A stretch of 64,000 bases of DNA from Arthrobacter_D sp015752045. Lineage in GTDB: Bacteria > Actinomycetota > Actinomycetes > Actinomycetales > Micrococcaceae. Positions within the stretch are counted from its first letter, which is position 1, and each line of letters starts with the position of its first letter. Shown here piece after piece: positions 1 through 8,842 of this stretch. Both the position numbers and the translations under genes were made by a program. Location of the stretch: contig NZ_JADOUS010000005.1 of assembly GCF_015752045.1 (NCBI RefSeq), forward strand, positions 62,001 through 126,000, read 5' to 3'. The notes beneath the pieces were generated by a model. It made no database searches. It was not told the origin of the DNA and saw nothing but the letters and a program-made list of their open reading frames with translations.

Positions 1-607
1 TGGCCTCCTGGTACGCCTGCAGGCGTTCCCGCCCGGTCGAGGTGGACTGGGGACCCGCGATGTACCCGATGCGGCGGTGGCCGAGGCCGGTCAGGTGGGC
101 GACCGCCTCACGGATACCGGTGCGGTTGTCCGGGCTGATGCTCGGCACACCCGCGCCCTCGATGACGCGGTCCACGAAGACCGTGGGCAGCCCGCTCCCG
201 AGGAGGCCCGCGAGGCCTGCCCGGTCCCCCTGCGGCGCGGCGATCAGGCCGTCGACGCGCTGCGACAGCATGACGTCGAAGTAGCGCTCCTGCTGTTCCA
301 TGCTCTCGTTGGCATTCCCGAACAGCGTGAGGTAGCCGAAATCCCGGGCCCGCTGCTCGACGGCATGGGCGAGGTCCGCGAAGAAGGGGTTCCGGATATC
401 GGGCAGGAGCAGCCCGATGGTCTGGGTGGTGGTCTTGCGGAGCGACCGCGCCTGCGCGTTGGGGCGGAAGCCCAACTCCGCAACGGCCTGTTCGACGGCG
501 GTGCGCGCGGCGGGCGAGGTGCTCGGGTGACCGGAGAGGACGCGGGATGCCGTCGCGGTGGACACCCCTGCCTTCATGGCGACGTCCTTGATCGTCACTG
601 ACCGCAC
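1..607 (-). CDS. LacI-family transcriptional regulator (3' end outside window)
   Basis: The N-terminal 202 codons of a sugar-type repressor. Residues 4-25 form the LacI helix-turn-helix (TIKDVAMKAGVSTATASRVL), followed by the hinge helix region (RPNAQARSLRK) and the start of the periplasmic-binding-protein fold (TIGLLLPDIRNPFFADL). I chose GTG at 607 because AGGGAG lies 5 nt upstream; a second in-frame GTG at 598 is possible. The C-terminal effector domain is cut by the window edge, so the ligand cannot be guessed. A perfect tandem palindrome lies 20 nt upstream, which suggests autoregulation and perhaps control of the divergent gene at 733. Confidence 0.95.
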   Translation of the reverse strand, partial: MRSVTIKDVAMKAGVSTATASRVLSGHPSTSPAARTAVEQAVAELGFRPNAQARSLRKTTTQTIGLLLPDIRNPFFADLAHAVEQRARDFGYLTLFGNANESMEQQERYFDVMLSQRVDGLIAAPQGDRAGLAGLLGSGLPTVFVDRVIEGAGVPSISPDNRTGIREAVAHLTGLGHRRIGYIAGPQSTSTGRERLQAYQEA

Positions 608-626
608 GCTGCTCCCTACGTCTTTG

Positions 627-654
627 TGGAATCGATTCCATGGAATCGATTCCA
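627..654. promoter_or_regulatory. Tandem LacI-type operator
   Basis: Two identical 14-bp perfect palindromes, TGGAATCGATTCCA, abut each other at 627-640 and 641-654. The central CG and flanking TGGAA/TTCCA match the usual LacI/GalR operator form. The site lies between the LacI-family gene (start 607, minus strand) and the HAD-like gene (start 733, plus strand), so bound repressor could cover both promoters. Binding by this particular regulator is inferred. Confidence 0.85.
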
Positions 655-732
655 GAAGTATGGCGGAGATCACCCGTCCGGTCAACCGGTCGCATCCGGG
701 GAGTGCGGGCCGTCCGGGAACATAATGGAGCC

Positions 733-1662
733 ATGCCTACGGACGCCCCCCTCGATCTGCTGCCCGCCGCCCCCGCCCTGCCCTCCCCGGGCCGGGGACA
801 GCCCGCCCAGGGACTCCTGCTCGACGTCGACGGCCCGGTGGCCAGCCCCGTCACGCGGACGGTCCCCGCCGGGATCATCGCGGACCTGCTCACGCTCGCT
901 GCGGCGGGCTGGCCCGTGGTGTTCAACACGGGCCGCTCGGACGCGTTCATCCGTGAGCAGGTGATGGAGCCGATGCTCGCCGCGGGCCTGCCCGCCGGTG
1001 TGACCTTCCACGCCGTCTGCGAGAAGGGCGCCACCTGGTTCTCGTTCACGGCCGACGGCGCCGGGGAGGTCTTCCTCGACCGCGGGCTCGCGCTGCCCTC
1101 CAGCTTCGCCGACGACGTGCGGGACCTCGTGGAGGAGAAATACTCCCACCTCATGTTCTTCGACGAGACGAAGCTCGCCATGGTGTCGGTGGAGCAGGTC
1201 CTCGACGCGGCGAACGCCGACTACCTCGAGGGCCAGCGCTCCTTCGACAGCGACGTGCTCGACATCATGCACAGCCACGACATGGGGGCCCGCCGGCTGG
1301 AGCGTGAAGAACCGGACAGCAACGGCAGCATCGACTACCGGGTGGACCCGACCATCATCTCGACCGACATCGAATCCGTCCGGATGGGCAAGGACCTCGG
1401 CGCCGAGCGCGCCCTCACCCTGGTGGCGCCGCTCATGGACATCCCCCGCACATGGCGGACGGTGGGCGATTCACGCACCGACTACGCCATGGCCGACTAC
1501 CTGCACGAGCAGGGATACGACCTCGCCCACGTGGACGTGCGGCCGGCCGACGGCGTGCCCGCGAAGCCCTACGAGGTCCTGACGGAAGGGTCGCTCATCC
1601 ACGAGGAGGCGGGCGCCGCCTTCCTCGCACGCTGCGTGGCCTCCCTGGGCCAGGTCGCCTGA
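733..1662 (+). CDS. HAD-superfamily hydrolase-like protein
   Basis: A 309-aa protein with a haloacid-dehalogenase type motif I (LLLDVDGPVASP, around residues 28-39), where DVDG fits the nucleophile/acid pair. The later segment TWRTVGDSRTDYAMADYL resembles HAD motif IV (GDSxxD). This suggests a phosphatase of the sugar-phosphatase or phosphomannomutase-like HAD branch; the substrate is unknown. ATG at 733 is preceded by GGAG at 727-730. It is divergent from the LacI-family gene, with the tandem operator between them, so repression by that regulator is plausible. Confidence 0.75.
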   Translation: MPTDAPLDLLPAAPALPSPGRGQPAQGLLLDVDGPVASPVTRTVPAGIIADLLTLAAAGWPVVFNTGRSDAFIREQVMEPMLAAGLPAGVTFHAVCEKGATWFSFTADGAGEVFLDRGLALPSSFADDVRDLVEEKYSHLMFFDETKLAMVSVEQVLDAANADYLEGQRSFDSDVLDIMHSHDMGARRLEREEPDSNGSIDYRVDPTIISTDIESVRMGKDLGAERALTLVAPLMDIPRTWRTVGDSRTDYAMADYLHEQGYDLAHVDVRPADGVPAKPYEVLTEGSLIHEEAGAAFLARCVASLGQVA

Positions 1663-1678
1663 CCCCGGGGAACCTGGG

Positions 1679-2182
1679 TCAGGCGGCGGTTCGCGCCAGG
1701 GCGTCCTCGATCGCGGCGATCACTTCGGGCGCATCGGGCTCGACCGTCGGGGCGAACCGCGCGACGACCTCGCCGTCGCGGCCGACCAGGAACTTCTCGA
1801 AGTTCCACTTCACGAGCCCGGGCAGGAGCCCGTTCTTGAACTTCGTCAGCTGCCCGTAGAGCGGGTGCTGGTCCTTGCCGCGGACGTCGCCCTTGGCGAG
1901 GAGCGGGAAGGTGACGCCGAACGTCGTCGAGCAGAACTCGGCGATGTCGCCGTCGTTCCCGGGTTCCTGCCCCATGAACTGGTTGCACGGCATGCCGAGC
2001 ACCACGAGGCCGTCCGCGGCATACCGGCCGTACAGCGCCTCGAGGCCCGCGTACTGCGGGGTGAAGCCGCACTTCGACGCGACGTTGACCACCAGGACGG
2101 GGTGGCCGCGGAAATCCCCGAAGGACTTCGCGCTGCCGTCGTTCATGGTGAGGTCGATCCCGTACAGGCCGGACGAGGACAT
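1679..2182 (-). CDS. Glutathione peroxidase family (thioredoxin-dependent type likely)
   Basis: A 167-aa thiol peroxidase of the GPx/BsaA family that reduces peroxides in the cytoplasm. Visible catalytic residues: Cys38 in NVASKCGFTPQY (Cys in place of selenocysteine), Gln68 in GMPCNQF, and Trp126 in WNFEKFLV. Cys84 in EFCSTTFGVTFP sits where bacterial and plant members have a conserved second Cys, consistent with thioredoxin rather than glutathione as donor (actinobacteria use mycothiol and thioredoxin). ATG at 2182 is preferred over an upstream in-frame extension because AGGGAG lies just before it. It converges on the HAD-like gene, ending 17 nt past that gene's stop. Confidence 0.93.
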   Translation of the reverse strand: MSSSGLYGIDLTMNDGSAKSFGDFRGHPVLVVNVASKCGFTPQYAGLEALYGRYAADGLVVLGMPCNQFMGQEPGNDGDIAEFCSTTFGVTFPLLAKGDVRGKDQHPLYGQLTKFKNGLLPGLVKWNFEKFLVGRDGEVVARFAPTVEPDAPEVIAAIEDALARTAA

Positions 2183-2342
2183 GGTTGCTCCCTGGTGGTC
2201 GGTGGTGCTCGTTCTTCGTATCGTCGCACGCCGCGGATGGCTCATCCCCCGGACGGATCAGGAGCAAATCCGCCCGGGGGTACGTTGGAAGGAACGGCGG
2301 CCCGCAGGCCGCGCGCAGGACACCGACAGGACAGGTCACCGG

Positions 2343-3260
2343 ATGGGCATCATCGGCACGTGGAAGACGCAGCTCCGAACAACCTTCACGGACGGTGATC
2401 CGACCATCCCGCAGTGGCAGTTCGAGTTCGAGAAGGGCGACGACGTGGGGTACTTCCCCGTGGACTCGGCCGTATGGACGGTGCACAGCTCCATGACGCC
2501 GACCGTCGCGGGCATCCGGGCGCTCCTCCTGCAGACGCTGCACCCGGGCGCGATGGCCGGTGTGCACGCCCACTCGAGCTTCCGGGAGGAGCCGCTCGGC
2601 CGCCTTGCCAACACCATCCGCTGGATCTTCACCGTGACGTACGGCTCGAAGGTCGCAGCCCAGGAGGGGTCCGCGTTCGTCCAGCGCCTCCACACCCGGG
2701 TCAAGGGGACGTACACCGACAGTCGGGGCGCCGACCGGCCCTATTCCGCCGCGGACCCGGACCTGATCCGGTGGGTGCACCTCGCGTTCACCGATGCCTT
2801 CGTCGCCGCGCACTCCGCGTACGGCGGCCCCATCCCGGGCGGCGTGGACCAGTACGTGGCGGAATGGGCGCAGGCCGGGGAACTGATGGGCCTCGAGGAC
2901 CCGCCGCGGTCCGCCGGCGAGCTCCGCGCTCAGCTCGCCGCGTTCGACGGCGAGCTCCGGAACAGCGAGCAGGTGCAGGAGGCGCTGGCCTACATCCGCC
3001 GTCCGCCCCTGCCCCGGTCCCAGCGCCTCGGGTACCAGGTCCTGTTCGCCGGGGCTGTGGCCACGCTCGAGCCGCGCCACCGCGAGATGCTGGGCCTGGA
3101 GGTGCCGTCCCTCGGACCGGTTCCGCTGCCGATCCGGACGGCGGTGCGGCTGGTCCTCGGGATGATCCGTCTCGGGCTGGGGCCCGAGGGTCCCGCGGAG
3201 ACCGCCGCGAAGACCCGTATCCGCCGCGTGACCGGCGCCGCGGACCCGTCGACGGCTTAA
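2343..3260 (+). CDS. MpaB-like oxygenase family protein (DUF2236)
   Basis: A 305-aa protein of the DUF2236 family, related to the rubber oxygenase Lcp and mycophenolic acid enzyme MpaB, where known members bind haem b through a conserved His/Lys/Arg set. Family-like segments include LLLQTLHPGAMAGVHAHS, GRLANTIRWIFTVTYGS and VHLAFTDAFVAAHSAYGG. Its substrate here is unknown. A second, frameshifted family member lies at 41286-42093. The gene stands alone and is followed within 4 nt by a strong hairpin. Confidence 0.85.
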   Translation: MGIIGTWKTQLRTTFTDGDPTIPQWQFEFEKGDDVGYFPVDSAVWTVHSSMTPTVAGIRALLLQTLHPGAMAGVHAHSSFREEPLGRLANTIRWIFTVTYGSKVAAQEGSAFVQRLHTRVKGTYTDSRGADRPYSAADPDLIRWVHLAFTDAFVAAHSAYGGPIPGGVDQYVAEWAQAGELMGLEDPPRSAGELRAQLAAFDGELRNSEQVQEALAYIRRPPLPRSQRLGYQVLFAGAVATLEPRHREMLGLEVPSLGPVPLPIRTAVRLVLGMIRLGLGPEGPAETAAKTRIRRVTGAADPSTA

Positions 3261-3263
3261 CGC

Positions 3264-3295
3264 AGCAGGACCCCGGCCGGAGCCGGGGTCCTGCT
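3264..3295 (+). terminator. Hairpin terminator after the MpaB-like gene
   Basis: A perfect 14-bp GC-rich stem (3264-3277 with 3282-3295) and 4-nt loop immediately after the stop codon at 3260. There is no T run, as is common in actinobacterial terminators. Confidence 0.75.
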
Positions 3296-3311
3296 GATCG
3301 AGCCGTGAAGC

Positions 3312-3395
3312 GGAGGATGGGGGATTTGAACCCCCGAGGGCGTGAACCCAACACGCGTTCCAGGCGTGCGCCATAGGCCGCTAGGCGAATCCTCC
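3312..3395 (-). tRNA. tRNA-Ser (anticodon GGA)
   Basis: Read on the minus strand this folds as a class II tRNA: acceptor arm GGAGGAT/ATCCTCC, D-arm GCC...GGC, anticodon arm CACGC-CTGGAAC-GCGTG with anticodon GGA, a long variable arm, and T-arm GGGGG-TTCAAAT-CCCCC. The long variable arm and GGA anticodon identify serine. CCA is not encoded. Confidence 0.95.
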
Positions 3396-3524
3396 TTATT
3401 TGGAGCAGATACCAGAATACCCATACAACCGGCTCACGCCGAATCGCCGGGATCTCGCGGGGCTCCTCCCGCCCTGTTCCGCGGATTCGAACCCCACGCG
3501 ATCCACTGTGTAGACTATTTCCCG

Positions 3525-3619
3525 GCCCCTCATGTGGTGTCATCCTGTGAACTCCCCCAGGACCGGAAGGTAGCAAGGGTAAGCGGGCTCTGGCAGGTGC
3601 ATGGGGGGTCTTCACATTA
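3525..3619 (+). ncRNA. ffs: Signal recognition particle RNA, small bacterial (4.5S) type
   Basis: Contains the highly conserved SRP core: the CAGGACCGGAAGGTAGCAAG segment at about 3559-3578 with the GGAA tetraloop hairpin, the opposing AAGCGGGCTCTGG strand, and an outer stem in which TGTGAA (3546) pairs with TTCACA (3611). It binds Ffh to target nascent membrane and secreted proteins. A TAGACT -10-like hexamer at 3511-3516 would place the start near 3523. The ends are estimated to within several bases. Confidence 0.92.
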
Positions 3620-3646
3620 AGAACGCGGGCAGCGGGAGGTTCCACG

Positions 3647-4600
3647 GTGGCAGACACGGGCGCCGGCCGCTTCGCCCCCAGCCCTTCCGGCCGACTGCAC
3701 GTCGGCAACCTCCGCACGGCCGTCCTCGCGTGGCTCTTCGCCCGCTCCACCGGACGCCGGTTCCTGATCAGGGTGGAGGACCTGGACCGCGTCCGCGCCG
3801 GCGCCGAGGCGGAGCAGCTCGCCGAACTGGCGGCGCTGGGTCTCCTCTCCGACGAGCCGGTCCTTCGCCAGAGCGGGCACATCACCCGGTACGCCGCGGC
3901 GCTGGAGCAGCTCGTTGCACAGGACCTCGCCTACGAGTGCTTCTGCACGCGGCGCGACGTCGCGGAAGCGGCGAGCGCCCCGCACGGGCGGCCCGGCTTC
4001 TACCCCGGCACCTGCCGGGGCCTCGGTGAGGACGAGCGGGCCCGACGGCGGCTCGAGCGCCGCCCGGCGCTGCGGCTGCGCTCCGCCGTCGACAGCTGGA
4101 CCGTCGAGGACCTGCTGGCCGGGCACGTCACGGCTCCGGTGGACGACTTCGTCCTGCGGAGGAACGACGGCGTGATCGCCTACAACCTCGCCGTCGTCGT
4201 CGACGACGCCGCCCAGGGCATCGACCAGGTGGTGCGGGGCGAGGACCTCCTCGACTCGGCCCCGCGGCAGGCCTATCTGGCCTCCCTGCTCGACCTCCCG
4301 GTGCCCACCTACGCGCACGTGCCCCTGGCGGTGACGGCCGACGGCCGACGCTTGGCAAAGCGGGACGGCGCTGTGACACTGGAGGACCTCGCCGGGCTGG
4401 GCTGGACCGCCGGCGCCGTCCTGGACGTCGTCCTGGCCTCGCTCGGTCTTCCCGGCCGGAGCCTCGACGCGGCCCTGGCGGTGTTCGATCCGGGGCGACT
4501 GCCTCGTCACCCGTGGGTGGTCGACCCCGCCGTCCTGTTCCCCACCGCCGCCGGACCGGCATGCAAACCGTCAGCACCAACCGATAAGGTTCATCCGTGA
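3647..4600 (+). CDS. gluQ: Glutamyl-Q tRNA(Asp) synthetase
   Basis: A 317-aa truncated glutamyl-tRNA synthetase paralog that attaches glutamate to queuosine of tRNA(Asp). It keeps the class I signature HVGN at residues 18-21 (RFAPSPSGRLHVGNL), the VEDLDR motif, a zinc-binding Cys set from CFC (98-100) to the YPGTC segment, and a degenerate KMSKS (LAKRDGAV). It lacks the C-terminal anticodon-binding domain of GltX, as expected. GTG at 3647 is preceded by GGGAGG. Its stop overlaps the dnaX start by 4 nt (GTGA), implying coupled translation. Confidence 0.93.
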   Translation: MADTGAGRFAPSPSGRLHVGNLRTAVLAWLFARSTGRRFLIRVEDLDRVRAGAEAEQLAELAALGLLSDEPVLRQSGHITRYAAALEQLVAQDLAYECFCTRRDVAEAASAPHGRPGFYPGTCRGLGEDERARRRLERRPALRLRSAVDSWTVEDLLAGHVTAPVDDFVLRRNDGVIAYNLAVVVDDAAQGIDQVVRGEDLLDSAPRQAYLASLLDLPVPTYAHVPLAVTADGRRLAKRDGAVTLEDLAGLGWTAGAVLDVVLASLGLPGRSLDAALAVFDPGRLPRHPWVVDPAVLFPTAAGPACKPSAPTDKVHP

Positions 4601-7600
4601 GTACAGCCCTCTACCGCCGCTACCGTCCCGAATCCTTCGCGGACGTCATCGGCCAGGAGCATGTCACCGAACCCCTGATGGCGGCCATCGACAAGGACCG
4701 CATCAACCACGCCTACCTGTTCTCCGGTCCCCGCGGCTGCGGGAAGACCACCTCGGCGCGGATCCTCGCCCGCTGCCTCAACTGCGCGCAGGGGCCCACG
4801 TCCACGCCGTGCGGTGTCTGCGACAGCTGCGTCGAACTCGCACGCAACGGCTCCGGCAGCCTCGACGTCATCGAGATCGACGCCGCGAGCCACGGTGGCG
4901 TGGACGACGCCCGCGACCTCCGCGAGCGCGCCACCTTCGCCCCCGTCCGCGACCGGTTCAAGATCTTCATCATCGACGAGGCCCACATGGTCACGTCGGC
5001 GGGCTTCAACGCACTGCTGAAGATCGTGGAGGAGCCGCCGGAGCACATCCTGTTCATCTTCGCGACCACCGAGCCGGACAAGGTGATCGGCACCATCCGG
5101 TCGCGGACGCACCACTACCCCTTCCGGCTCGTCCCGCCCGAGCCCCTCATGGCCTACCTCGAGCTGCTGTGCCGCCAGGAGAACGTGCCGGTGGCGCCGG
5201 GAGTACTCTCGCTCGTGGTCCGCGCCGGCGGCGGGTCCGTCCGGGACTCCCTCTCCGTGCTCGACCAGCTCATGGCCGGGGCAGGCGAGACCGGACTCGA
5301 CTACGAGCTCGCCGTCTCGCTCCTCGGCTACACGCACGCGACCCTGCTCGACGACGTCGTCGACTCGGTGGCGGCCGGCGACGCGGCGACGGTGTTCAAC
5401 GCCGTGGACCGCGTGATCCAGACCGGGCACGATCCGCGGCGTTTCGTGGAGGACCTGCTGGAGCGGTTCCGGGACCTGATCGTCATCAACGCGGTCCCCG
5501 AGGGCGCCGCGTCCATTCTTCGCGGCGTGCCCGACGACCAGCTGAACCGCATGCGCACGCAGGCGAACCAGCTCGGCGCCGGCGAGCTGTCCCGCGCCGC
5601 CGACGTCACCAATGCGGCGCTGAACGAGATGACCGGCGCCACGTCGCCACGGTTGCACCTCGAACTGCTGTGCGCGCGCCTCCTGCTTCCGGCTGCGGAT
5701 GCCTCGGAGCGCGGCACGCTCGCCCGGGTCGACCGCATCGAGCGTCGCCTCGAGTATGCCGCCGGGACTCCGGACACCGACGGCGGCAGTGAACCCGCTG
5801 CTGCGCCCGGCCCGGTCGCTGCGGCCGAGCCTCCGAAGGCCCCGGCACGTCCTCGGCTCGACGGCGTCCCCCGGACCGCGGAGGAGGCTGCCGCCCGATG
5901 GTCGCTTCCGGTCGCCGATCCGGCCGGTCCGGCGGTGCCCGCAGCCGCCACGGGCCAGCAGTCACCTGCCGTCCGTGACCAGCAGCAGGCCGGGACGCCC
6001 GTGGCGGGTTCGTCGCCCGACTGGGGCGGCAACTGGGGTGTCTCCACCGACTCCGCATTCGCCCATCCGCAATCCGAGGCGACGACGGCGGCGCCTACTG
6101 CGGCAGGCGCACCGGGCACGTCGGGTACCCCCGGCACCGCGGGCGGGACAGGCACTCCAGGCGGAGCGGACACCGCTGCGGCGCCCCCTCCCCCGAACGC
6201 CCCGACGCCGGGTCTCACCGCGAGCGGGGAAGACCGCGAGGAACACCCGACCGCCGACGAGAGCGAGCCGGACGGACCGGCCGATACGGCCGGCGCGGAA
6301 CCCACGAAGCCGGCCTCCTCCGTCGATGGTGATTCGCCGCGTGCGGGCGACCCGGGTCAGCAGCCCCAGCAGCCCGGCAGCGCGTCCGGCCAGCAGCCCC
6401 GTGCCGACCGCGATGAGCGGCCAGGCGCGGGTTCCGGCGCGCAGCCCGGCCAGCATCAGGCCCCCGGTTCCGGCCCGCAGCCCGACCAGCCCGGAGCGGC
6501 CGGAGGCCAACGCTCGTCCCCGCAGCAGCCGGCCGCAGCCCCGGGCGGCTCGGCACAGCCGCAGCAGGAATCACGACGGCCCGAACCAGGCCAGCAGGGA
6601 CCGTCCGCCGCGTCCGGCGGAAATGTCGAGATGATCCGGCGCGCCTGGCCCGAGATCATGGACGAGGTCGCGCACATCAAACGCGCCACCTGGCTCATCG
6701 TGAACGTCTCGGCCAAGCCGCGATCGTTCGAGGGCAACCAGCTGGTCCTGGCGTTCGTCAATCAGGGCAATGCCATCGGGTTCCAGCGCGGGCCCCACAT
6801 GGACAACCTGAAGCAGGCGATCCACAAGGTCCTCGGCCTCACCTGCTCCATCGAGGCGGTCCACGACGCCGGCGGGTCGGGTGAGTCGGGCCCAAAAGTA
6901 CCGGCCAGCACGGCGGGCCCGGGTAACAGCCCGGGCCCTGCCTCCTCGGTGTCAGGGCGTGATACCGATCCGGCTGTGTCCCAGGACGACGCACGACCTC
7001 CTGCGGAGGCAGAGTCACGCCGCAGCGCGGAACCGGGAGCCCCGTCCTCGCCCACCGGCCCTGGCCCGCGTGACACCGGGACGACCGGTGCGTCCTCGCC
7101 GGCGGCACCCACCGGCCCTGCGCCTCGTGGCACCGGGCCCGGGACCTCAGAGTCCACCGCGCCCGCGCCGTCCCCCGGCAATGCGGCCGGTCCATCCACT
7201 CGCACCGACGATCGGGCCGACTCCCCTGACGCGGAGGTGGCAGGCGCCCCGGTGACGCCGGGCGCCGGCGATCCCGTATCCGGTCCGGCGCCGATCGCTT
7301 CCGCCACCGGCCCGACGCCGCCTGCTGGCACTTCCGGCCAGGCGAGCCCGACTGCCGCACCCGAACCTCAGGCGGTCCCGGACGCTGCACCCACACCTCC
7401 GGCGGTTTCAGGGGACGCCCCCACGCCGGACGGCACTACCACCCCGGGATCGGAAGCTGCACCCACACCCCAGCCGGTCACGGACGACCCACCCACGCCG
7501 GACCGCGTCACCACTGCTGGATCGACTTCTGACGCCGAGGGTGCGGTCCGCCCGGGACAGGACTCCACGCCTCCAAGACAGCCGACCCCGCAGTCATCCG

Positions 7601-8649
7601 ACACCCGCCCGGCACCGGCTACGGATGCCGGCCGTCCCGACACAGCGACTCCTTCTGCCGCACCCGCAATGCGCCGGGCCGCCGACGGCGTGCCCACCGC
7701 GGACCGCGCGAAGGACCCAGCGCTGGACGAAGGCGTCAACCGTGGAACCCGCCCGGTCGAGCGCTCTGCGTCTGCGTCTGCGTCTGCGGAGACCGTCAGT
7801 GCCTGGGACCCCTCCATGTCGGACGACTCCTGGGCCCTCGTGGAACCTCCCGAGGAAGCGTTCGATCCCGGTCCGGGCTGGGGCGCCGTTCCGGAGGATC
7901 CCTACGAACGCCGTGCCGCAGGAGCACGCGGAGCCGGAGGAGCCCAGCCGCCCGCGGCGCCGGCACCCGCCACGACGAGCCGCCGAGGCCCGGACCCACG
8001 ACGCACCGGACGCGCCCCGACGACCACGAGCCCATCCGGGCCCGGCCCGCGGGCCACGCCTGCGGGAGCGGCCGCGAGCCCGGCCCCACCCACCGCCTCG
8101 CGATCCGTCGTCTGGAGCCCCCCCGGCACGGCCACACCACCCGGCGCCGACCGAGCGACACCCCTGACCCCCGGCATGGAAGACGCCGGGAACACCGAAG
8201 CCGGGCCGGCGCCCGTCGAGCCCGGGAACCCGACAGCGCCCGCCCAGCCCGTCCAGCCCAGGAAGCCGGTCATACCCCGATTCGCGGCACCCGGCTCCGC
8301 GTCCGCCGTCGCCCCGACGACGTCGCCCGCACCGCCGTCCGTCCCCGGCTCGACGGCACCCTCCCCTGGTGCGGCACCCGGCGATGGAGCCGGATCGGAC
8401 GGACCGGCGACCGCAGACAGCGTCCGCCAGAAGCCGGTCAGCCGCTATCAGAAACTGCTCGACGAAGCCGAACGGAAGCGGGCCGAGGAGGCAGCAGCGG
8501 TACGGGGCACTGTCGATCTCCGCTTCGTGGAGGACGAGCCCAGCGCGGATGACGAGACCATCGAGGAATCGGGACTCGTGGGACGGACGGCGATCGAGCG
8601 CATCCTCAACGGGCGCCTCATCGAGGAACGCGGCGTCGACGGCCAATAG
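4597..8649 (+). CDS. dnaX: DNA polymerase III gamma/tau subunit with giant disordered linkers
   Basis: The clamp-loader motor of the replisome. The N-terminal ~380 residues are a standard AAA+ unit: Walker A GPRGCGKTT (about residue 44), a zinc module with four Cys (about 58-78), Walker B IIDEAHM, and the sensor segment. A conserved C-terminal domain lies at about 675-758 (NVEMIRRAWPEIMDEV). It is separated by ~285 Pro/Gly/Gln/Ala-rich residues from the AAA+ part and followed by another ~520 disordered residues. The protein ends in a charged conserved tail (about 1278-1350). At 1350 aa it is much longer than typical (~600-1100 in actinobacteria). The frame is open throughout. Confidence 0.95.
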   Translation: MSTALYRRYRPESFADVIGQEHVTEPLMAAIDKDRINHAYLFSGPRGCGKTTSARILARCLNCAQGPTSTPCGVCDSCVELARNGSGSLDVIEIDAASHGGVDDARDLRERATFAPVRDRFKIFIIDEAHMVTSAGFNALLKIVEEPPEHILFIFATTEPDKVIGTIRSRTHHYPFRLVPPEPLMAYLELLCRQENVPVAPGVLSLVVRAGGGSVRDSLSVLDQLMAGAGETGLDYELAVSLLGYTHATLLDDVVDSVAAGDAATVFNAVDRVIQTGHDPRRFVEDLLERFRDLIVINAVPEGAASILRGVPDDQLNRMRTQANQLGAGELSRAADVTNAALNEMTGATSPRLHLELLCARLLLPAADASERGTLARVDRIERRLEYAAGTPDTDGGSEPAAAPGPVAAAEPPKAPARPRLDGVPRTAEEAAARWSLPVADPAGPAVPAAATGQQSPAVRDQQQAGTPVAGSSPDWGGNWGVSTDSAFAHPQSEATTAAPTAAGAPGTSGTPGTAGGTGTPGGADTAAAPPPPNAPTPGLTASGEDREEHPTADESEPDGPADTAGAEPTKPASSVDGDSPRAGDPGQQPQQPGSASGQQPRADRDERPGAGSGAQPGQHQAPGSGPQPDQPGAAGGQRSSPQQPAAAPGGSAQPQQESRRPEPGQQGPSAASGGNVEMIRRAWPEIMDEVAHIKRATWLIVNVSAKPRSFEGNQLVLAFVNQGNAIGFQRGPHMDNLKQAIHKVLGLTCSIEAVHDAGGSGESGPKVPASTAGPGNSPGPASSVSGRDTDPAVSQDDARPPAEAESRRSAEPGAPSSPTGPGPRDTGTTGASSPAAPTGPAPRGTGPGTSESTAPAPSPGNAAGPSTRTDDRADSPDAEVAGAPVTPGAGDPVSGPAPIASATGPTPPAGTSGQASPTAAPEPQAVPDAAPTPPAVSGDAPTPDGTTTPGSEAAPTPQPVTDDPPTPDRVTTAGSTSDAEGAVRPGQDSTPPRQPTPQSSDTRPAPATDAGRPDTATPSAAPAMRRAADGVPTADRAKDPALDEGVNRGTRPVERSASASASAETVSAWDPSMSDDSWALVEPPEEAFDPGPGWGAVPEDPYERRAAGARGAGGAQPPAAPAPATTSRRGPDPRRTGRAPTTTSPSGPGPRATPAGAAASPAPPTASRSVVWSPPGTATPPGADRATPLTPGMEDAGNTEAGPAPVEPGNPTAPAQPVQPRKPVIPRFAAPGSASAVAPTTSPAPPSVPGSTAPSPGAAPGDGAGSDGPATADSVRQKPVSRYQKLLDEAERKRAEEAAAVRGTVDLRFVEDEPSADDETIEESGLVGRTAIERILNGRLIEERGVDGQ

Positions 8650-8842
8650 GCCGGGCCCGGAATCGGGACCGCCCCGACCCACGCTCAGGGCGTAACGCCG
8701 CCGCCGCCCCACGGGCGCTCCGCTATCGCGGCAGGGCGGACAATGGAGGGTGCGCTTCTTCCTGCTGACGCAGCGGGAGGGTGCGGACCACATCCGGCAC
8801 CGGAACACCGGCACCACCACCACAGGCAGAAGAGGACACACC

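Noticed and set aside
7770..7793. CTGCGT hexamer repeat in dnaX (encoding a Ser/Ala run)
   Set aside because: It is in frame and encodes part of the disordered linker; no separate function is indicated.
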